A stretch of DNA of 64,000 bases from Miscanthus floridulus (Eukaryota > Streptophyta > Magnoliopsida > Poales > Poaceae): assembly GCF_019320115.1 (NCBI RefSeq), contig NC_089584.1, forward strand, positions 53,999,633 through 54,063,632, in the 5' to 3' direction. Below, one piece after another: positions 57,503 to 64,000 of this stretch (position 1 is its first letter; the number at the start of each line of letters is the position of its first letter). Under the pieces are notes generated by a model. It saw nothing but the letters and a program-made list of their open reading frames with translations, was not told where the DNA came from and did no database searches. The translations under genes were made by a program, and so were the position numbers.

Positions 57503-58546
57503 CTTTCCTCAAACATAATTCTGCTGTGAGTTAGCCGTCTTCTTGGGGCATGTATTGGAGTAGTGTCCCAGCTCTCCACAATTGAAGCATTTATTATCAT
57601 TAACTGCATTTGGCGCTTTTGGTGTGCCATTCCTCTATGGAGCACTGGGGGCATTGTTCCTCATAGGTACATTGTTGGGCTACTGCTGGCACTGAGCTAG
57701 TGCCTTGTACTGCTACTGCTGCTATGCACGCTGGGGTTGCTGGTTATGGTTGAGACCTGACTGACCTTGATAGCACTGCTGAGGTTGAGCTTGTTGAGGG
57801 TTGGTACGGAAGCGAGAGTTGCTCCCAGATTGCTGTCCTTGAAACTTCCTCTTTTTGTCCTCCATCTGGCGGTGCTTGTTCTCAATCACTAAAGCCTTAT
57901 CCACCAGCTGCTGGAAGTTAGCAAAGGTATGAGACAACAACTGGTACTAGAGGCCATCATTCAGACCCTCCATAAACAGCTACTACCTCTTTCTGTCCTC
58001 ATCTACCTTAGTCGGTGCATACCATGACAATTGTATGAACTTGTCATGATATTCATCAATGGCCATGCCCCCTTGCTTAAGAGCCAAGAACTCCTTCTTT
58101 AGCTTCATCAGTCTCGTAGGCATGTGGTGAGAGCAGAAGGCACTGCGGAACTCAGCCCAAGCGATGGGATTAGCTTCGGTATGGCCGAAGCAGAATGAGT
58201 CCCACCAATCTAGTGCAGCTCCTTGCAACTGTCCAGAAGCATATAAAACCTTCTCCTTATCATCACAATGGGCAATCTCTAGTTGCCTCTCAATGGCATG
58301 TAGGCAGTCATTAGCCTGGAGTGGGTCGGCATAGTGCTTGAATACAGGTGGGTGTCTTTTCAGGAACTCTCCCCTCTTATCTCTGACATGAGGGGGTGCA
58401 TTCCCATTCCCTTGCCCCATGTTCTGCATGTTTTGGGCCATCTGCTGAAGCAACTATGTCTGCATCATCATCAGCTGCTCCATGGTGACTGGGGGAGGTG
58501 GTGGCAGTTCCTCGCCTCCCTGGTTGTTCCTCCTAGTATTCACCAT
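57503..58546 (-). pseudogene. Gag of the minus-strand chromovirus (broken)
   Basis: Starts at the ATG at 58546-58544 (MVNTRRNNQGGEELPPPPPV); a stop follows at MMMQT. The gag core runs KRHPPVFKHYADPLQANDCL, KEKVLYASGQLQGAALDWWD and MKLKKEFLALKQGGMAIDEY (57990-58390). After another stop, FANFQQLVDKALVIENKHRQ and a Gln/Asn-rich part. The zinc knuckle CFNCGELGHYSNTC at 57548-57589 is intact, unlike in the plus-strand copy. The proline run after the start is shared with the plus-strand Gag. Confidence 0.88.
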
Positions 58547-59293
58547 CTGTAGATGCATCATATAAGTCTCACATGTCCAAGCATATAACTCTTAAAAGAT
58601 ACTGGTGTAACAAAAGTAGGTGTCACAAGATCAAGACAAGAGATATATGTAGGGTATACAAGAAGATATTTGTTCTGACTTTTTCGGCGAGTTGGACAAC
58701 AGTAGTGCAGTAAAACGAGTATATCTCAACCTCTGTTTATCCTATGATTGTATATTTTACCTTTCTGAAAATCTTATGAAATTATCTACAACTTTTATTC
58801 AGAACACATTTTCAGATTCTGACGTTTACTTAGTCAAATACAGACGACAAGTAGTACTGTTCTAGAATTTTGACAGCACAGAAACCTCAACTTACAACAG
58901 CTGTATCTCACAATTTATAGTAGGTTTTGAGGTGATTCTAGAGCCAAAAGAAAGATGTTGAAGTCTACTTATCTCCATAAAAATTTCATGATCATTGGAC
59001 ATCTAGATTATGAGATATGAACTGATAAAGACAGACTACTCAGAATGATACAGAATGGACAACATGATAAAACAAAACCCAACTATTTATTCATAATATC
59101 CTTAAACCTTAACCTTAACTAAATGACCGTGGACATGCCCACAAGTCATCACAATCATATCAAAGATCCAAATCAAACATTGTTCATAATGATAAACATC
59201 CAACCATGAAAGTAACACTTGTTCAACCATTAAAAGAAACTAAACACTCTCTCGCGTAACTACGCGTGTTTATTACATATTTTTAAGACTCTC
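58547..59293 (-). other. Spacer between extra ORF and gag, minus-strand chromovirus
   Basis: About 750 bp, AT-rich, no conserved frame. Equivalent to the 360-bp spacer of the plus-strand element. Confidence 0.5.
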
Positions 59294-60433
59294 CTATGGG
59301 TATGGGTCAATGTTGGTGCTGGTGTTGGGGTCTCCAAACTCTCCTCTGTTCCTTGGGGGTGACTAAGCAGGTACACCTGGTGTTTCCACATCTAGACCTC
59401 CTTGCTGCTGCTTCAACGTAGCGTTCTCACGGGCAAGCTATAGATAGGCCTTCCCCATGACATCGAGCTCGTCCAGGACCTGATCCAAGTCGGTGTTGGT
59501 CTCAGCCAAACACAACAAGGTAGGCCTCAGCCTCAGGTTTGCCTCTCCAAGTGGTGCAGTGATGTTGCATGTAGACCAGCCGCTCCGATGGCGGGAAGAT
59601 ATCAGTCGTCCTCCCAGGCGATGTCGTCAAAGTGGCGGTCACGGTTGACCAACAATGCCTATCGAGCTACATCCCTGATGATGGCCACATGTGTGAGCCA
59701 TGCAGTGATGGCACGGTGGATGTAGCGCACCCAAGTTCCCTCTCGGATGTACACTTCTATCTCCTAGAAGCCGGTGTAGTCGGGGTGGGTCCAATGCTCC
59801 ATTTTGTACCGAACAGTGCCTCCGGGGTGGTAGCGATGTACAAGTGTGAGAAGCTTGGGGTGGTAGTAGGCATCACCCTCCAAGTCATAGTGGATCTCCG
59901 CAGTCCATCCCTGAGCCAACAGTGCATTGTGATCATCATCACTGTCATCACCCCCATTTCCACCATCTCCTCCACCATCACCACCATCAGCATCAGAATC
60001 ATTAGAGTCATCTCCATCGTCGGGGTCACTAGCTCCCTCCTTTCCACATTGTTCATGCTCCTCCATAGGATCCTCCTCAGACTCCTCTATCTCAATGGGC
60101 TCCTCGAACATGGGTCCCTCTTCTTGTTGGTGTTTCAAACAAGCACTGGCAAGTAAATTTATATTGATGTGCATTAGGCCTAGATGGTGCGCTAAAGGAC
60201 ACAAGATTTATACTGGTTCGGGCTAAATGTCCCTATGTCCAGTCTGTTGCTGCTCGCGTTATTAGCACCGAAAATGGTTCATAGTAGGGGGTACAAATAG
60301 TCGAGAGAGAGACTTGTCCTAAGTCTCTGATGGAAGGGTTGAAAGGATGCAAGAGCCTAGTAGCAGCTTGACTATGTGTGATGTGTGTTGTGTTGCCAAA
60401 AGTCGGTCCTCTTGTTGGAGGAAGCACCTCCCC

Positions 60434-60441
60434 TTTTATAG
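60434..60441 (-). promoter_or_regulatory. TATA box of the solo LTR
   Basis: CTATAAAA followed by GGGGAGG on the minus strand, in the usual LTR promoter context. Confidence 0.65.
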
Positions 60442-61214
60442 ATGAAGGGGACGGTTTTACAAGTGAGAGGGAAAGGGTGCGTATGCTACTAAGCCTTGTT
60501 GTTCACGTCTACCCAGCCTTGTTGTCCATTCCGGTGGGTACCAGATAATGGTAAGCGCCTACAATACTATCGATGCCACTGTAGAATGTCAGGATGGCTA
60601 CAGAGTATTGCTCTACATAGGGTATGGACTCTGGTATAGTGGTTTTGACTTATGAGCCTTGCCTAGCCTTGCTCCACATGCCTTCTGGTTCCTATGAATC
60701 CCCATCAGAGGGACATGGGGTCGGAGTCTGAAGTAGCACTGTGGGCAAGGCCTTTTGATCAGAGAGGGCATCCAAGGGCTGAAGCGAGTGCTCCGATCTG
60801 GTGGGCCCAAGGGATCATGAAGCGAGCATCGCTCCCTTGAGACCACAGCGCGGCGACAGTACATCCATCATTGTGGAAGGCATGAGCCCTTTCCTAGACC
60901 ATAGTGGTTGTCGTATGTCTATGGTGGGTTTCGTGTCTAAGGACTGAAGGTGACGCCTACAACTCTATAGGGCGAAGAGCATGCACCCACAACACTATTC
61001 AGGCTTTGCCATGCCTAGAAGGGTCTAAAGAACCCATCCCATTGTTCCTTGGTAGTACTTTTCCTACCGGGGCATAGGGTATGGTCCTCGAAGCCGTGGT
61101 AGACTCGAACATCTTGTCCTACCCTATACCTATCATCATGAGGGAGCGGGGAGAGGTCATCAGGTGAGATGAAACTAGTCATTCGACATCGAGTGAGGTG
61201 AGGTCCATCCTCGG

Positions 61215-61560
61215 ACGTTGTGCGAGGCGGAGTCTAGCCCTTAGCCCTTGAGTGAGGCGAAACTGGCCCACGGGCATTGGACGAGGCAGAGTCTAGCCCT
61301 TAGCCCTCGAGCGAGGCAGAACTAGCCCACAAGTGTCGAGCGAGGCGGAGTCTAGCCCTTAGCCCTTGGGCGAGGCAGAACTGGCCCGCGGGCGTCGGGC
61401 GAGGCGGAGTCTTGCCCTTAGCCCTTGGGAGAGACCGAGCCTAGCCCTCAGGGGTCGAGTGAGGTGAAGTCTTGTCCTTAGGCCTTGGGCGAGGTGGAGC
61501 CCAGCCCACGGACGGTGGGCGAGGCGAAGCTGGCCCACGGGCATCGAGCGAGGCAGAACC
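61215..61560 (-). repeat. Tandem repeat of 59 bp in the solo LTR, about 5.5 copies
   Basis: CGAGGCGGAGTCTAGCCC recurs at 61223, 61282, 61341, 61400 and about 61459 (plus-strand coordinates). Each unit splits into two half-units beginning GCGAGGC, the second with ACTGGCCCACGGGC. It lies in the U3 side of the solo LTR, upstream of the TATA box. Confidence 0.93.
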
Positions 61561-62044
61561 AAACTCCCATCATTCGGGCAAGAAACGCAGTGGCGCCCTT
61601 GTCCGTTCGGGAGTTTTTAACGTTCGATGGTTATTAATTCTGCCTCCTGGGGTACCCTGGTATTAGGTCCTCGACACTTCTATTTCTTCATCCATTGGAT
61701 CTTCCAGCAAGTCCTCCAGAGGTTCCCCCATGGGCACCTCCACAGGCGGTTCCTCCTCCTGGTTCCTTAGAGCTTCCACTAGATGTGCCGGGACACGCTT
61801 GCCCAATGTGAACCTGGTCCTCCTGGTGGGCATCATGATGGTCCTCTTGCATGGGGTCTACTTGGTATGGGCCATCTATAAGAATGAAAAGGTTAAGTAT
61901 TAGAACAAAATAATTTTTGGCAATAGATAAAGAACAGAATATAAGTAAAAATTTTATAGCAAATTAAAGGTAGTAAAAATAAAGATATTGTGATCCTAGA
62001 AACATCCATTTCTAACTAGGTTGTTCGTCCTAGAGTCAGTTATA

Positions 62045-62056
62045 GCTTTGATACCA
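62045..62056 (-). other. Primer-binding site of the minus-strand chromovirus
   Basis: On the minus strand TGGTATCAAAGC, one base off the standard Met-tRNA site TGGTATCAGAGC, three bases after the LTR. Confidence 0.88.
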
Positions 62057-62059
62057 ATT

Positions 62060-64000
62060 TGTCGCACCCAATTTTGTATAGCAAAACCAGGTACTCATAT
62101 ATATGTGCCCAGGATGTCCAAACACACACATATATCACAAATTGCAATAGTATCAAAGTAAAGTACTTATTACATCGCATATCTCATCATAAAATAAATA
62201 CAAAGTTTAGTCAAAGGCAGTATTATTATAATCACAGCAGAATAACTAGCCCAACTACCACAGGGACTCCAACTGGTGAACGTCTCCCTAGTAGTCCTAG
62301 ACATCCTCTAGGAACTCTTCATATCCATTATCTGTTACCCATCCAGGATTTTCATTGGATGTAAAGCAAGTGTAAGCTCACCATGCTTAGCAAGTATATC
62401 AAAGGGATCTATGAGGCTCAAAAAGGCTTGACACTGTTTGACTGTAGTTCACAATTTTAGTAGATCAAATTTTAGCATCCTGAATCACTACTTTAATGAA
62501 TAGTCCCAATTCCCAAGTGACATTAAAGTATAGTCATATTTATCTCAATTCCCAACCATCCACCATCCACAGTAACCACTAATCTTGAAGGATCTAGACC
62601 GCTCGTATCCGTGAGCATGGCTATTATAACATGTTACTTATTTCTATAGAAATTGTACATCTTTACCCACCGAGCCATGATTCCCAATATTGGGGTTTGC
62701 GAGACCCACGACACCTCTTCCCAGGAAGTGTGGCAGAGTTTCACTATGAAACCCTTAGCTAGTTGCACTAATAGGTCGTAGCTATAAAGGAGTGGCACCC
62801 GTGGGCATCGCAGCACGGTACACACCCTAGCAGAAAAAGGAAAGATACCCTAGCTATAGACAAGCTAGTATAAACCCTCTTGGGTTGCCGCTTTAGGATT
62901 AAGTCCTTATGGAGAGGCACTAGAGTACTCAACCCCATACTCTAGTCCCCTATCTATTGCTAAAAAGCTCTATTTTATCACATGGCATATAGCCTTTAAT
63001 CATGTTTAATAATTATTTTATGTTAAGCGCTGCAGTATCTATCCAAAATGCCTACCCAAAAACCTCAGGTATCAAGGATATGTGGTACAAATAATCATCT
63101 AGGTAAAGTCCTTAAAGGCATTTCAAATTAAACACATGCATGAATATGTATGGTAATAGTTCATAGGTAATAAGGGGCCTTTGGTACACTTGCCTTCCTC
63201 AAAGTCATCCTAAAAGCACTGCTGATCCTACTATGGGTCCTCAATCACCTCAAATGGCTCACCCTCTAATCGTGTCCCAATCACCAATCAAGCATCATAC
63301 CAATCATTACATGCATACAAGATAGACTTCCATTAGAACAGTACATCAAATAGTAAAAACATAAGTTGAAAAGCTTATAAATCTATTCTACGTACTGCTA
63401 CAAACACGTGAGCGAAAGAATCACTCAAATCAGACTTAAAATGCGAACGTTATGCATGAAATAAGATGTAATGGCATTCCTGTAAAATAAACTGAACTTA
63501 TTTTTGAATTAAAACAATTAAAAATATGAATATCCACGGTTATAGGACTACGGGCACTAAATCTGGAAAATACAGGGTCTAAAGTGAATAAAAACATGAC
63601 TAAAAATAATTACTTTCAATTAAAATGGACTATGGGTTGAATCTAAAAAAATAGAGGGCTTTTCTGAAAAATGCGCGCAGCTAACCGGATGTTTGACTAT
63701 GGCTGCTGACTCATCCGACACGTGGTAGCTATGGATTGGTGCGGTGCACCACGTGTACGCAGTGGACCGGTGAAGTGGGTGCTGACGCGGCAGCGTGGGC
63801 CGGATCCATAGCTCCCGGTGGACTGGTTATGATCCAACCGGTGGGATCTAATCTCAACCGTCTAGAGCCGATCGGATGGCATGGTGGGCCCTACGCCACT
63901 GCACAAGGTCACCGACGAGCAGGCCATGGCCGGTGATGACTAGAGATCACTGGTATAGTGCTCTAGTGCACAATAAGATGAAAGAATGGCACAGGAAGGG
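62060..64000 (-). repeat. 5' LTR of the minus-strand chromovirus (partial)
   Basis: Plus-strand text starts TGTCGCACCC and matches 51044-53052. About 1.1 kb of it, including the promoter part, lies beyond the window. Short frames at 62059-62364 and 63736-63936 are not genes. Confidence 0.93.

Larger units (their letters stand above)
60125..61676 (-). mobile_element. Solo LTR (1552 bp) with CTTCT duplications
   Basis: In minus sense it begins TGTCGAGGACC (61676) and ends CACCAACA (60125). CTTCT flanks it on both sides (60120-60124 and 61677-61681). A minus-strand TATA box (CTATAAAA, 60434-60441) supports LTR identity. No internal region, so it is the product of LTR-LTR recombination. It belongs to a different family from every other LTR in the window. 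Confidence 0.93.
59294..61875 (-). pseudogene. Extra ORF upstream of gag, split by a solo LTR
   Basis: Starts at the ATG at 61875-61873, about 170 bp after the primer site, with a stop five codons in; a second ATG pair follows (MMPTRRTRFTLGKRVPAHLV). It becomes very acidic (EEEPPVEVPMGEPLEDLLED), is cut by the solo LTR at 60125-61676, and resumes acidic in the same frame (FEEPIEIEESEEDPMEEHEQ). A D/G-rich run follows, then an aromatic part (WTAEIHYDLEGDAYYHPKL, VRYKMEHWTHPDYTGF, EIEVYIREGTWVRYIHRAIT). After a frameshift the C-terminus reads LAETNTDLDQVLDELDVMGK and LARENATLKQQQ, ending at the stop 59294-59296. Coding length without the insert is about 340 codons. It occupies the same place as the extra ORF at 18468-19685 and has a similar layout. 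Function unknown. Confidence 0.7.
51044..64000 (-). mobile_element. Tekay/Del-like chromovirus on the minus strand, 5' LTR cut by window end
   Basis: Reading leftward from 64000: 5' LTR, primer site, extra ORF with a nested solo LTR, gag, protease, RT, RNase H, integrase, chromodomain, purine tract and 3' LTR. The domain order and chromodomain show a chromovirus. LTR termini in minus sense are TGTAGCACCC...GGGTGCGACA. The left flank CAAGG (51039-51043) is its expected duplication; the partner is beyond the window. Stops and frameshifts inactivate the genes, but fewer key residues are lost than in the plus-strand copy. Confidence 0.93.

Noticed and set aside
59632..60156. 174-codon plus-strand frame
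   Set aside because: Mirror of the acidic extra ORF on the minus strand; Ile/Ser/Val runs come from reverse-complemented Asp codons.
1..64000. Infectious virus or env-bearing retrovirus
   Set aside because: All retroelement genes are Gag/Pol-type plus the extra ORFs; no signal peptide or membrane-anchored envelope-like frame was seen, and nearly all are broken.

Overview
The window is plant nuclear DNA made almost entirely of nested, decayed transposable elements. I find no intact host gene, rRNA, organelle insert, CRISPR array or bacterial operon. Very long LTRs, chromovirus-type Ty3/gypsy elements with chromodomains, a CACTA element and a Stowaway-like MITE together point to a grass (Poaceae). 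A panicoid such as sugarcane, sorghum or Miscanthus is my inference and cannot be proven from the sequence alone.

Layout. (1) 1-10052: a Copia-type LTR retrotransposon with LTRs of about 2.4 kb. It carries one intact 669-codon gag ORF with four zinc knuckles and no pol. (2) 10053-30050: a Ty3/gypsy-like element (called X here) with its 3' LTR at 12694-13092 plus 29248-30050. That LTR is split by a 16.15-kb Tekay/Del-like chromovirus (13093-29242) flanked by the 5-bp duplication ACACC. (3) 30051-35488: a minus-strand TAT-like Ty3/gypsy element, cut in its RNase H region by X. Its gag region is interrupted by a 1262-bp non-autonomous CACTA element with TAA duplications, and the CACTA holds a tRNA-derived (SINE-like) segment and tandem repeats. 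(4) 35489-37008: the only stretch that does not look like LTR-element DNA, with possible gene-fragment coding and a MITE. (5) 37009-45540: a patchwork of LTR remnants in both orientations. (6) 45541-51043: a plus-strand element encoding a broken 'putative gypsy-type transposon' (Transposase_28-like) protein with a coiled coil, followed by a minisatellite of about 62 bp. (7) 51044-64000: a minus-strand Tekay/Del-like chromovirus whose 5' LTR runs off the window. It carries gag, pol and chromodomain, plus an extra ORF upstream of gag that is split by a solo LTR with CTTCT duplications.

How the parts relate. Both chromoviruses follow LTR - PBS - extra ORF - gag - protease - RT - RNase H - integrase - chromodomain - PPT - LTR, and both are inactivated by stops and frameshifts. 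The identifiable stops mostly fit C-to-T or G-to-A change, as expected for methylated, silenced repeats. Only the Copia gag frame is open, so that element is the best candidate for recent movement using another element's enzymes. By eye its two LTRs differ by about 2% in the first 600 bp, against about 5% in the first 300 bp of each chromovirus LTR pair. The least conventional features are the extra upstream ORFs, the gag-only Copia element with hairpins in its promoter region, and the repeated PBS-like blocks near 44.3-44.5 kb. I found no convincing new biological system beyond transposon biology.
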